Assembly: GCA_964455485.1 (NCBI GenBank)
Contig: CAYVXT010000031.1
Span: 1 to 12,087 of the forward strand
Source of the DNA: CAYVXT01 sp964455485
Lineage (GTDB): Bacteria; Patescibacteriota; Minisyncoccia; Phycocordibacterales; WO2-35-19
Length of the DNA: 12,087 nt
Direction of reading: 5' to 3'
The position numbers and the translations under genes were made by a program. This document shows positions 5,028-12,087 of the stretch, in pieces. The first letter of the stretch is position 1, and every line of letters starts with the position of its first letter. The notes beneath the pieces are model-generated. The model saw only the letters and a list, made by a program, of their open reading frames with translations. It had not been told where the DNA came from and searched no databases.

Positions 5028-7334
5028 TTACCTACTCTCTTCTATAGGCAACTCAGCCCTCTTTTCAGGTTTGTCATCAATTGGTGGTTGAGCATTTGAA
5101 AATGGTGATCTACCATCTTTAAGATTTTTGATTATAAGTGCTACTTCAGAATTGTCAGGGTTAGTTTTTTGTATTGCCTCAAACTGTATAATAGCATCAG
5201 CGTCTCTACCAATTCTTTCATAAGACAAACCTAAGAAGTATCTAGCATTAGCGTAGTCTCCCACTAACCTTATGGATTGCTCAAATGCTGAGGCAGCTCC
5301 CCTATAATCTGAATTATTGTACTTTAAAAGACCTAATTGGAAGTACAACGCAGGATTTTGAGGGTCAACCAATGTTGCAGCCTCTACCCCTTGTATTGCA
5401 CCTGTAATATTGTTAGATGCCGCTTCAATTTGTGCAAGAGTAAAGTACGCATCAGAATAATTACTCTTTAAAGATACCGCTTTAGAAATATATTCTTTTG
5501 CCATATCCTTGTCTCCACCAATAGCGGCGAGTCTTGCATATGCGAGAGGTATAGCAGGGTTCTGGGGAGACCTTGTTTCAGCCTCCTTAAATGCAGCTTC
5601 CGCACTCTCTTTTGCTCCTTGAATACCGTTGTTTGCCAATACTTCATACACCCTACCTAATGCAAACCAATTTCTAAAATCTTTTCGATTCCAATTAATT
5701 GCCTGATTTGCACCAGCAATAGCATCGGCAATAGCCGATTGTACAGAAACTCTCTGTGCCTCAGTAAAATCATTTGGAGAAGAAACAGAACTAACAATTC
5801 CTGTAATTGAGTTTAATGATTTTTCAGAATAACCTCGCCAATAAATATCTGTGTTTACCATCCTCAAGGCACCTGACGAATCACCATTTTGGAATATTGA
5901 TGCTGCAACAGCTCTTTCCCAAACAAAGTATCCACCAGCAATTGAAGCAAGTAGGAATACAACAATGACAAACACTGATGCAAAATTTGATTTTGGATTC
6001 CTAAATATATTTATATCAATACTTTGGACGACATTTAGAGGCACAAGTGTTGCTGTAAATATTCCTGTAAGAGCAAACATGATGACCAACAAAGCAATAC
6101 TTGGTACATACATAAACGCCATTATCCATAGAAACAGCGACGCTAGAAAAGAAGTGGTGGAAACGTACCTGTATTTTTCATCCGAAGAGGAAATAAAGAT
6201 TGCTTTAAAACCAGCTCTTGCGTAAAAGAAAAGGAATACTAAGAGTGAGGCTATACCCAAAACACCGGTTGTAGCTGCCATGGTTGGTATAAATCCTGAA
6301 CCGAAGTTGAATTCTGCCGACCAAAATTGAGTTGCATTTATATCAATAGGCTTACTCATATCCCACAATTCCTTGAACATATTTGGACCAATACCCACAA
6401 CAGGGTTCTTCTTCCATGCACCCCCAACCATATTCATGGTTACTTCCCAATTAGGTCGAACTTCAACTGTGTTAACTTTTAAAATATTTGAGAGATAACC
6501 AGATAACGAACTGCCCGAAAGAATAAACACAACAGATATAACTAAGACTATAAGAGAAGGTGAACTAGACATCATCCTACCACTTCCTTCAGAAGATACT
6601 GACCAGGAAAATGTATATACGAAATATATTAGGGCAAAAATTCCTAAAGTAATTATTGTAGCTGTAAAACCAATTGCTCCAATAAAAAGAAGTGAGATTG
6701 CCATGAGTACATAAAAGGCATATCTTGCATTTCTACTTAAGAAGTTGGAGGTAAGCATTGTCATTGCGACAAGAGAAAACACAGCTAGCATTATTGATGT
6801 ATCTATTGGACCCCCCACTAGAAAATCAGGCATTCTTGAAGCGATTGAGCTAGGTATCGAACTTCCAAAAATTCTTAAAAGTGCGTGCAAAATCACAATT
6901 AGAGAAGCAGCTGATAAAGCATACAAAGATTTCATTCCAATAGACGAATTATCCTTTGCAGCAAACATCGATACAAAAAATACCAGTGACAAAATCACAA
7001 TTGAACCAGTAGTTCCCAAATCAAAAATTACACCCATTGTAGATTTTGCCAATTCTCCTGAGAATAACGATGAAATTATTGCAATAACAGGGAACGCAAT
7101 CATTGGTATTAGAAACCTTGATTTAGGTAGTACAATCCTTCCAGTGCTCAAGGTTGATGCTAAAAATGTAGCAATAAATGCCACTATTACTGTAGCCACG
7201 AATACAATTTTTGCGGAATACAAAGACACAGACAATACAGGAACAAATATAACCGGAACTAAAAAGACTAGTGCCAGGATACAATACTCAAAAATTTTGT
7301 TGAAATTAAACCGTGATGTTTCTTGCCCTTCCAT
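5028..7334 (-). CDS. O-antigen ligase/Wzy-like membrane protein with C-terminal TPRs
   Basis: The 768-residue protein combines two parts. Residues 15-475 hold about ten to twelve hydrophobic helices. A large loop (about 280-345) contains RPNWEV and KKNPVVGIGPNMF (309-320), the pattern seen in O-antigen ligase/polymerase (Wzy_C, WaaL, PglL) proteins before their active loop. Residues about 550-740 hold about five TPR-like helix pairs, for example NYSDAYFTLAQIEAASNN and NPALYFQLGLLKYNNSDY. Such enzymes transfer or polymerise glycans from undecaprenyl carriers on the outer face of the membrane. The His-Asn usually found after the PxxGxGxxxF motif is not seen (FNFGSGFIP stands there), so catalysis is uncertain. 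TPRs suggest a partner-binding domain outside the membrane. It precedes the murJ homologue by 12 bp in the same operon. Alternatives are a non-catalytic scaffold or a transferase using other residues. Confidence 0.75.
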   Translation of the reverse strand: MEGQETSRFNFNKIFEYCILALVFLVPVIFVPVLSVSLYSAKIVFVATVIVAFIATFLASTLSTGRIVLPKSRFLIPMIAFPVIAIISSLFSGELAKSTMGVIFDLGTTGSIVILSLVFFVSMFAAKDNSSIGMKSLYALSAASLIVILHALLRIFGSSIPSSIASRMPDFLVGGPIDTSIMLAVFSLVAMTMLTSNFLSRNARYAFYVLMAISLLFIGAIGFTATIITLGIFALIYFVYTFSWSVSSEGSGRMMSSSPSLIVLVISVVFILSGSSLSGYLSNILKVNTVEVRPNWEVTMNMVGGAWKKNPVVGIGPNMFKELWDMSKPIDINATQFWSAEFNFGSGFIPTMAATTGVLGIASLLVFLFFYARAGFKAIFISSSDEKYRYVSTTSFLASLFLWIMAFMYVPSIALLVIMFALTGIFTATLVPLNVVQSIDINIFRNPKSNFASVFVIVVFLLASIAGGYFVWERAVAASIFQNGDSSGALRMVNTDIYWRGYSEKSLNSITGIVSSVSSPNDFTEAQRVSVQSAIADAIAGANQAINWNRKDFRNWFALGRVYEVLANNGIQGAKESAEAAFKEAETRSPQNPAIPLAYARLAAIGGDKDMAKEYISKAVSLKSNYSDAYFTLAQIEAASNNITGAIQGVEAATLVDPQNPALYFQLGLLKYNNSDYRGAASAFEQSIRLVGDYANARYFLGLSYERIGRDADAIIQFEAIQKTNPDNSEVALIIKNLKDGRSPFSNAQPPIDDKPEKRAELPIEESR

Positions 7335-7372
7335 AATGATAATACAATTAACTTTTAATCTTAAAACTTATA

Positions 7373-7855
7373 TTATTTCATACCACTGATTGATTCTACG
7401 AGTTTGCTATCTTTACGGAGATTTTCGTAAAATACAATTTGGTTTTTGTTTATGTACATCTCGTTAGTTGGTCCATGCAACTCGCTACCGAGTTTAATCA
7501 AACTGAAATGATTATCCGCAACAGAATTAGGTGTGGATCCATCCTGATTCAGTTCTAAGTAATACACATCTGTAAGTAACATTTCATGAGAATTATTATA
7601 CTTGATTTTACCAAAGTAAACTTGCCCATTTACCAAAAATACAGCGCTATATTGCAAAGGGTCTCTCTTCTGCATATCAAAGTAGTATTTTGCAGATAAG
7701 GCAACGCCACATAAAATAGCGACTAACAAAAGAAGTTTAACTAATTTTAGCAAAAATGAATTACCTCGATTTCCTGTGGAGTTGCCACTATCAGTATGTT
7801 GAGCTACAGTTTGCTTCTCAATTTCCTTTGGAGGGCTAAATCTTATTTCTTGCAT
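7373..7855 (-). CDS. Conserved-type one-TM protein of unknown function
   Basis: This 160-residue protein is not one whose function I know. It has a polar cytosolic N-terminus (1-34), one membrane span (about 35-59) and an extracytoplasmic domain of about 100 residues. That domain carries FLVNGQVYFGKI (73-84), LLTDVYYLEL (93-102), LIKLGSELHGPTNEMYINKNQIVFYENL (119-146) and a Ser/Gly end. Similar blocks (GQVYFGKI, LTDVYYL, KLGxELHGP, NxxQVxFxENL) are familiar to me from CPR hypothetical proteins; I cannot confirm this here. It is the first gene of the apparent operon, 38 bp before the ligase-like gene, which hints at an envelope role. A TAAAAT -10 lies 9 bases before the ATG, so the mRNA may be nearly leaderless. 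Confidence 0.82.
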   Translation of the reverse strand: MQEIRFSPPKEIEKQTVAQHTDSGNSTGNRGNSFLLKLVKLLLLVAILCGVALSAKYYFDMQKRDPLQYSAVFLVNGQVYFGKIKYNNSHEMLLTDVYYLELNQDGSTPNSVADNHFSLIKLGSELHGPTNEMYINKNQIVFYENLRKDSKLVESISGMK

Positions 7856-7864
7856 ATACAGTTG

Positions 7865-7891
7865 ATTTTAACACAGATTTATCTTTGTCAT
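7865..7891 (-). promoter_or_regulatory. Possible promoter of the envelope-lepA operon
   Basis: On the minus strand ATGACA (7891-7886) and TAAAAT (7870-7865) are separated by 15 bases, and the ATG of the 160-residue gene follows 9 bases after TAAAAT. Transcription would start only about 2-4 bases before the ATG, with no room for a Shine-Dalgarno sequence. The spacer is short and the -35 has one mismatch, so this is a moderate call. It sits directly after the terminator of the preceding gene, where an operon promoter is expected. Confidence 0.45.
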
Positions 7892-7903
7892 TGTGGATAT
7901 TAA

Positions 7904-7939
7904 ACATAAAAAAGCCCCCTAAAGGGGGCTTTTTTATGT
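7904..7939 (-). terminator. Intrinsic terminator, perfect 16-bp stem
   Basis: Bases 7904-7919 and 7924-7939 are perfectly complementary around a TAAA loop. The stem has a GCCCCC/GGGGGC core flanked by A6 and T6, so it has a U-run in either direction. It begins 6 bases after the stop of the 1106-residue surface protein gene and is most likely its terminator. It isolates that gene from the operon downstream. Confidence 0.93.
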
Positions 7940-7944
7940 CACTA

Positions 7945-10900
7945 CTATTCTATCTCGATTGTTAGGTCCATACCCACTCCCCCCGCTGCGTAATTTGTTG
8001 GCTCGTATGTCCAACTTGGGAGAGGAATGTTGGATGCACCCAGACCTTCTCCGTTATAGAAGATTCTATATTTTCTACCCGATTCACAACTTGGAATAGT
8101 GATAGTGGTTGAGCCGGAACCAGACGAAGCAAGCCATGGCTTCCTCACCACATAAGTAGTAGCATCCCCTGTCCAATCAGTATCTCCTAAATTGAAACCT
8201 GTTGTACATTTAGCTCTATTAGATCCAGTTACATTTAAGGTGCCAGTTGTTGGGCTATAAAAGTCTACCGGTCTCATCTCAGCACCATATGAGTTGAGTT
8301 TAGGTTTCAAGTAAAGCCAAGATGATGCCGCTTCACTCGCTCCTTGTGCAGTACCAGAACTTATTGATTGAGCCAAATTTTCAAAATAAGTTTTTTGTAA
8401 CGTACCATATGCAACTGTTGGATTATTTCCAACTGGTGGATTGTATTTTATCCTCAACCAATCAATAGTGAGTACATCACCTGCTTTAACTTTTATGGTA
8501 CCCCCAAGCCAATTTTGTGATTCAAGGGCTCTACCAACTTTCATGTATGCTCCACCAATAGCTTCAGGGTCTGAGAAACCGAAACCTGCTGCAAACTTGC
8601 TACTAAATGACAAACCTTGCTCTCGAACATTGGTCTTTCCACTTGTAGTTTTTGCTCTGAGCAAATAACCTCCGTCCAAAACATTATAGTTGTTTGAAGC
8701 AACATTCGTAAGGTTTGTTGTACCACTCCACCCTGGCAAGCTACCGCCTTTAATTTCAAATGGTTCACTCACACCATACAAAGTAGTATAGTCATACCCA
8801 ACAAAGCCCGGTCTTGTAAATGCCAAAGAAGCCAGTGTACCTGAAGGTCTCCAAGTTTCCCCTTCAAGATCGATTGGTGTGTAATACAACACATACCTAC
8901 CCTCAGGTAATGAAGTAAGAGTGCTTCCTGTTACAGGGCTTCCGTCAATAGATGGTCTATATAGAGAATTCCAAGTCCCCACTTTCCAGAAACTGTTTGG
9001 TTTAACTTTAGTGGCTATCAAATACTTATTAGTGATTAGATCAGGTATACCATTAGCACTTGCAGCTGGAACTGCCCAAACATTAACTTCAAGAGGAGTA
9101 CTTCTACCTTGAGAATAATTTTGGATATTTGTTGGCCAGCTAATTTTAACATTATCCCCTAACTTGACTTCAGTAGGATTTTTAACTCCATCATCCGTAA
9201 TAACATCGAGGGAACCACGATCATAGCCATTAACTGCAAAAAATACATTTGTAATGCTATATCTTGATGGATTCTCGGTTAGGTAAGTTTTAAAGGTTGC
9301 CATATAGGTACCTGCAGAAAGTGTACCTGAAAGAGTACCGAGTGGTAATGGATCGCAGGCAGAAGAAAATGGTACCGGTTCACACCTTTGATATCTACCA
9401 TTACTTACAACTGCCTTGTTAAAGGACAACCCGGGTGGCAATCCGACAGCCTCAACAGTCATACCACCACCGTCAGTTCTTGCATATAGGCTTATAGGAA
9501 CTCCTGCCCTTATTCTGTCAATGACCAAAATATTACTATCATTTTCAAACCTACCATTTCCTGTAAGTCTCAATAGGTTTCTTTTGTTTATTTCATACTG
9601 AGCACCTGTTCCAATATCTGTATTTGCAAGGCTACCAGAAGGATTAATTGAACGGATTCTTGGTTTGTAATTGTTTTCAAAATCGCAATTAGCTCCACAA
9701 GAGTCAAACCAAGTTTTTTGGATTTCAAACTCAGGTACCATATTGTACATATGGTCATCATTCCAATCTATTTGATTTGCTTTTCCACACAAAATTGCAG
9801 ACTTGAGTTTGAAGCTACCCCCACTCACATGATTGTCTTGTACTAAATAATCTCTCATCATAGGGAAAAAGTTGTTTGGGAATTCATCCAGCAGATTACA
9901 TTTTGTGAAGGCGAGCTCATTTGCCACACTATTGGGTTCGGAATTAGCTAATCCAATTTGATTAAAACCATAACCAGTTTTAGGGTCAAAACTATACAAG
10001 TTTGCAATGTGAAGCCAAGCAAGACTGGATATACCTGATGGTATTTGAGCTTCTTCCGGTTTTCCTTCAAGCATTTTTTCAGCCAAATCCTTGAAAATTA
10101 AACCACAGCCGGGTACGGAATTTGTCTGTGAGTAACCAGTAACACTCCATCCACTAGTAATCGGAAACTTGTATTGGAATCCTTGAGCTACCTGGGTTAC
10201 ATCTGATTTTCCTGAACCTGAGAAAGGTCCAGAACTACTATTTGTAGTGTTGGCACGAACTTGATCTCTAACTATTTTGATAGCAGCATTTTTACAAATA
10301 TCAAAATATGCCTCAACTAGTGGTCTTCCTGCAGCAACTTTTGTGCTAAATCTTGACCTAATGTAATTCTCATAAGCAACATTCTCACCTACATTTGGAT
10401 AAGCAGTGTAATACACAGAGCTAGCAGGAGGAGTTGTAGGTGTTGTTGTAGTTGTTGTTGTGGTAGTCGTAGTGGTGATTGCAGTACCTGTACCCTGACA
10501 TCGAGTATTCATATGAGTACGCGTGCGGGATCCGACGAAGCCGGTGCCACGGTCAATACCTTCTGGAGTGAGAATATCACTTGCATATTTTTCTTGGTAT
10601 CTAACTACTGCATCAAAGACAGTTTGGTTGAAGGTTTGAGAGGTAGCAGAGAGCAATCCTTCAGCTACAAGCCTTTGAGTCAAAGTTAAGACTTGAGAAC
10701 CAGTGTCTCCGATACGGAGGTTTGCTGTGAGTTGGACACAATCTACATTGGTAGATGTGCCAGATGAAATTCCTGATGCTGATATACAACCTCCAGCATT
10801 CATATGATTCCTTGTCCTTGCACCAACGAATCCCGTACCGCGATCAATACCTTCTGGAGTTAGTATTTGAGCAGCATATTTTTCCTGATACTTTACAACC

Positions 10901-11265
10901 GCATCAAAAACTACCTGATCAAAAGTCCTTTGAGATGCGGCCATTAAACCTTCTTGAGTGAGCTTGCTTGTCAAAATAACGACCTGATTGCTAGCGTCCC
11001 CTATCCTTAAGTTCTCAGTGAGTTGGAAACAGCTAGATACATTACCACTTCCCACCCCCACTCCACTCGAAACACCTGTATAAGTAGCGCTCGACGAACT
11101 TTGAGTTCCAGTCTGATTTACTTGATTCTGAAGGGAATTTAATAGGTTGCGGAGAGCATCAATAGATCCCTGTATTGATGAACTTTGTGCAGATGCCATA
11201 ACAGGAAAAGTTGCCTGCAAAATCAAGACTCCCGACAAAAACAAAGCTGATAATTTGCTTTTCAT
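7945..11265 (-). CDS. Large secreted surface protein with two peptidoglycan-binding repeats
   Basis: The 1106-residue protein starts with a Sec signal peptide (MKSKLSALFLSGVLILQATF, likely cut after ASA at 26). Residues 31-55 form a short amphipathic helix. Two copies of a peptidoglycan-binding (PG_binding_1-like) module follow, at 80-161 and 177-257. Each starts and ends with Cys and shares NLRIGD, VFDAVV.YQEKYA and LTPEGIDRGTGFVG.RTR.HMN. Next is a run of 12 Thr (265-276) and a long region without a recognised domain (about 285-570) holding seven or so Cys. An Ig-like putative segment (about 580-682, with VGLPPGLSF and SGTLSAGTYMATF, as in He_PIG domains) and further beta-rich sequence to the end complete it. 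No LPXTG motif or C-terminal membrane helix is present. Retention on the cell probably relies on the N-terminal wall-binding repeats. The length and Cys content suggest an adhesin, coat or enzyme, but no catalytic motif is clear. Confidence 0.85.
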   Translation of the reverse strand: MKSKLSALFLSGVLILQATFPVMASAQSSSIQGSIDALRNLLNSLQNQVNQTGTQSSSSATYTGVSSGVGVGSGNVSSCFQLTENLRIGDASNQVVILTSKLTQEGLMAASQRTFDQVVFDAVVKYQEKYAAQILTPEGIDRGTGFVGARTRNHMNAGGCISASGISSGTSTNVDCVQLTANLRIGDTGSQVLTLTQRLVAEGLLSATSQTFNQTVFDAVVRYQEKYASDILTPEGIDRGTGFVGSRTRTHMNTRCQGTGTAITTTTTTTTTTTTPTTPPASSVYYTAYPNVGENVAYENYIRSRFSTKVAAGRPLVEAYFDICKNAAIKIVRDQVRANTTNSSSGPFSGSGKSDVTQVAQGFQYKFPITSGWSVTGYSQTNSVPGCGLIFKDLAEKMLEGKPEEAQIPSGISSLAWLHIANLYSFDPKTGYGFNQIGLANSEPNSVANELAFTKCNLLDEFPNNFFPMMRDYLVQDNHVSGGSFKLKSAILCGKANQIDWNDDHMYNMVPEFEIQKTWFDSCGANCDFENNYKPRIRSINPSGSLANTDIGTGAQYEINKRNLLRLTGNGRFENDSNILVIDRIRAGVPISLYARTDGGGMTVEAVGLPPGLSFNKAVVSNGRYQRCEPVPFSSACDPLPLGTLSGTLSAGTYMATFKTYLTENPSRYSITNVFFAVNGYDRGSLDVITDDGVKNPTEVKLGDNVKISWPTNIQNYSQGRSTPLEVNVWAVPAASANGIPDLITNKYLIATKVKPNSFWKVGTWNSLYRPSIDGSPVTGSTLTSLPEGRYVLYYTPIDLEGETWRPSGTLASLAFTRPGFVGYDYTTLYGVSEPFEIKGGSLPGWSGTTNLTNVASNNYNVLDGGYLLRAKTTSGKTNVREQGLSFSSKFAAGFGFSDPEAIGGAYMKVGRALESQNWLGGTIKVKAGDVLTIDWLRIKYNPPVGNNPTVAYGTLQKTYFENLAQSISSGTAQGASEAASSWLYLKPKLNSYGAEMRPVDFYSPTTGTLNVTGSNRAKCTTGFNLGDTDWTGDATTYVVRKPWLASSGSGSTTITIPSCESGRKYRIFYNGEGLGASNIPLPSWTYEPTNYAAGGVGMDLTIEIE
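10438..10473 (-). repeat. Poly-threonine linker (12 Thr codons)
   Basis: Twelve consecutive Thr codons with mixed third bases (ACT, ACG, ACC, ACA) encode residues 265-276 of the 1106-residue protein, followed by PTTPP. This is a flexible, possibly glycosylated spacer between the wall-binding repeats and the outer part. The mixed codons argue against a pure triplet microsatellite, but the ACA/ACT stretch could still slip. Confidence 0.75.
10495..11028 (-). repeat. Tandem duplicated peptidoglycan-binding module
   Basis: Bases 10783-11028 and 10495-10737 encode two modules of 82 and 81 residues that are roughly 70% identical by eye. They are separated by a 15-residue Ser/Gly/Thr spacer. Each is bounded by a Cys at its first and last residue, which suggests one disulfide closing each module. 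The copies also resemble each other at the DNA level, consistent with an internal duplication. Confidence 0.85.
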
Positions 11266-11291
11266 AAACTAAAATAGTGGTTAATAATAAA

Positions 11292-11328
11292 CATAGCCAA
11301 TGATGAAATTTTATCATCATTGGCTATG
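11292..11328 (-). terminator. Stem-loop between the two surface-protein genes, probable terminator
   Basis: Bases 11292-11306 pair perfectly with 11314-11328 (15 bp, 7-nt loop). On the minus strand the stem is followed by TTTATTATT, a weak U-rich tract. It lies 24 bases after the stop of the upstream gene and 26 bases before the ATG of the 1106-residue gene. Termination of the upstream transcript is the simplest reading. The stem is only moderately GC-rich and the U-run is broken, so a role in the leader of the downstream gene is an alternative. Confidence 0.65.
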
Positions 11329-11352
11329 CTTTATTAAATTTTCTGTGGATTA

Positions 11353-12087
11353 CTATAGCCCAGCAGCTTTGAGAGTTTGAAGTTTCAACAAAAGCTGTAA
11401 GACCTGTTGTTGCAATATAGCTATCTGAGCTTTTATTGCAGACACTTGGGCTGGAGTTAAACCAGTTGCTACCCCCGTTGCAGCACCGCTTCCCAAATAT
11501 TGGTTAATTTTTGCACGTGTATTTGGTCCTGCAAAACCATATCCAGTTGAAAATGGGTCACCAGAAGAAACCAAACCTTCAGCGGCTTGAAATTTCTTTA
11601 AAGCCGATTCGGTAGCTGGACCAAAAAAACCAGTTATATTGTCAGCGGTGGTATAGCCACGATTTACTAAAAACTGTTGTAAAACTTTAACATCATCGCC
11701 ACTTATTCCTTTGTAGAGATTCCTCGCAAGAGCAGAAGCAGCGTTAGCATTAACAACCCCAATAATACCGGCATTACTGACACCACTTCCACCACCTGAA
11801 GAGCTGCCGCCTCCACCGCCCCCACTGCTAGAACCACCTCCAGATGAACCGCCTGAGCTACTGCCACCTTGAGTGTTTATTGTAAACGAACCATTAACAA
11901 CAGAAGAAAGAGTGTCCGAACCATTAGCAGCCACATTTGAGTCTGTAGTATTTCCAGAAGTATAAGAAAAATCAACATTTGCACCCCCAGAAGCTAGAGC
12001 CTTGAAAGTAATGCTTGCCAAAGTACCTGAACCTTTATATTTATTACCTCCTGCAACAACTTGAGAGAAAGTGATCCTTCCAGAAGA
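11353..12087 (-). CDS. Surface protein with cohesin-like segment and peptidoglycan-binding domain (partial)
   Basis: The reading frame is open to the window edge, so the 5' part is missing and 244 residues are visible. A TTG at 12021 is not the true start: the frame continues upstream with coherent beta-strand sequence. The first 70 or so residues (ITFSQVVAGGNKYKGSGTL, ASITFKALASGGANVDFSY) resemble the end of a cohesin-type beta-sandwich. A Gly/Ser linker follows (bases about 11782-11868). Then comes a PG_binding_1 domain (about 122-198: NLYKGISGDDVKVLQQFL, FFGPATESALKKFQAAEGL, GYGFAGPNTRAKINQYL). It ends in a hydrophobic helix (PAQVSAIKAQIAILQQQVLQ) of the kind often found at CPR surface-protein ends. 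It should be exported and wall-bound. No sorting motif is seen at its C-terminus. Its neighbour carries the related wall-binding modules at its N-terminus instead. Confidence 0.85.
   Translation of the reverse strand, partial: SSGRITFSQVVAGGNKYKGSGTLASITFKALASGGANVDFSYTSGNTTDSNVAANGSDTLSSVVNGSFTINTQGGSSSGGSSGGGSSSGGGGGGSSSGGGSGVSNAGIIGVVNANAASALARNLYKGISGDDVKVLQQFLVNRGYTTADNITGFFGPATESALKKFQAAEGLVSSGDPFSTGYGFAGPNTRAKINQYLGSGAATGVATGLTPAQVSAIKAQIAILQQQVLQLLLKLQTLKAAGL

Noticed and set aside
6745..7389. Plus-strand ORF (214 codons) antisense to the ligase-like gene
   Set aside because: It is opposite hydrophobic helices of the ligase-like protein. Antisense of Ile/Leu/Val-rich codons readily gives open Asn/Asp/Lys-rich frames. 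No coherent domain is seen.
10438..10473. Thr-codon run as a phase-variable microsatellite
   Set aside because: The codons vary in the third base and a triplet change would not shift the frame, so on/off switching is not expected.
12019..12021. TTG as start codon of the window-edge surface protein
   Set aside because: The frame continues upstream without a stop and encodes matching beta-strand sequence, so the gene starts outside the window.

Overview
The window looks like a piece of a Patescibacteria (CPR) chromosome, most likely Parcubacteria. This rests on recognition of gene types rather than a search. The DNA is AT-rich and tightly packed, and most genes lack a clear Shine-Dalgarno sequence. 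The gene set is the usual CPR mix: an FtsB/DivIC-like protein, LepA, a divergent MurJ, a ligase-like membrane protein fused to TPRs, and large secreted proteins with peptidoglycan-binding modules of a style common in this group. No mobile element, CRISPR array or phage gene is visible.

Layout. Bases 3-547 (+) hold the 3' end of a histidine kinase gene and a receiver-only response regulator, joined by an ATGA stop/start overlap. Bases 548-1031 carry no protein gene. They hold a tRNA-Gly(CCC) on the minus strand, whose 3' end can fold into a strong hairpin with its trailer, and a divergently transcribed, apparently structured non-coding RNA of about 226 nt on the plus strand. That RNA has a good promoter, a closing stem that begins at the predicted transcription start, and an intrinsic terminator. 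It matches no RNA family I can recognise and is the best candidate here for something undescribed.

Bases 1032-1409 (-) encode an FtsB/DivIC-like divisome protein, and a 33-codon membrane-peptide ORF (1436-1537, +) diverges from it. Bases 1552-7855 (-) look like one operon. In transcription order it holds a conserved-looking one-TM protein of unknown function, a polytopic O-antigen ligase-like/TPR protein, a MurJ-family flippase and LepA (EF-4). Spacings are 38 bp, 12 bp and a 4-bp ATGA overlap. The flippase and ligase-like protein suggest handling of a lipid-linked cell-surface precursor, but both lack residues considered important in the classical families, so their substrates are open.

Bases 7904-7939 form a perfect 16-bp terminator palindrome. 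Upstream of it on the minus strand are a 1106-residue secreted protein with two Cys-bounded peptidoglycan-binding repeats (7945-11265), another terminator-like hairpin (11292-11328), and the C-terminal part of a second surface protein with a cohesin-like segment, a Gly/Ser linker, a peptidoglycan-binding domain and a terminal coiled coil (11353 to the window end). Together the protein genes concern division, wall precursor handling and wall-anchored surface display. LepA and the RNA genes serve translation and perhaps regulation.
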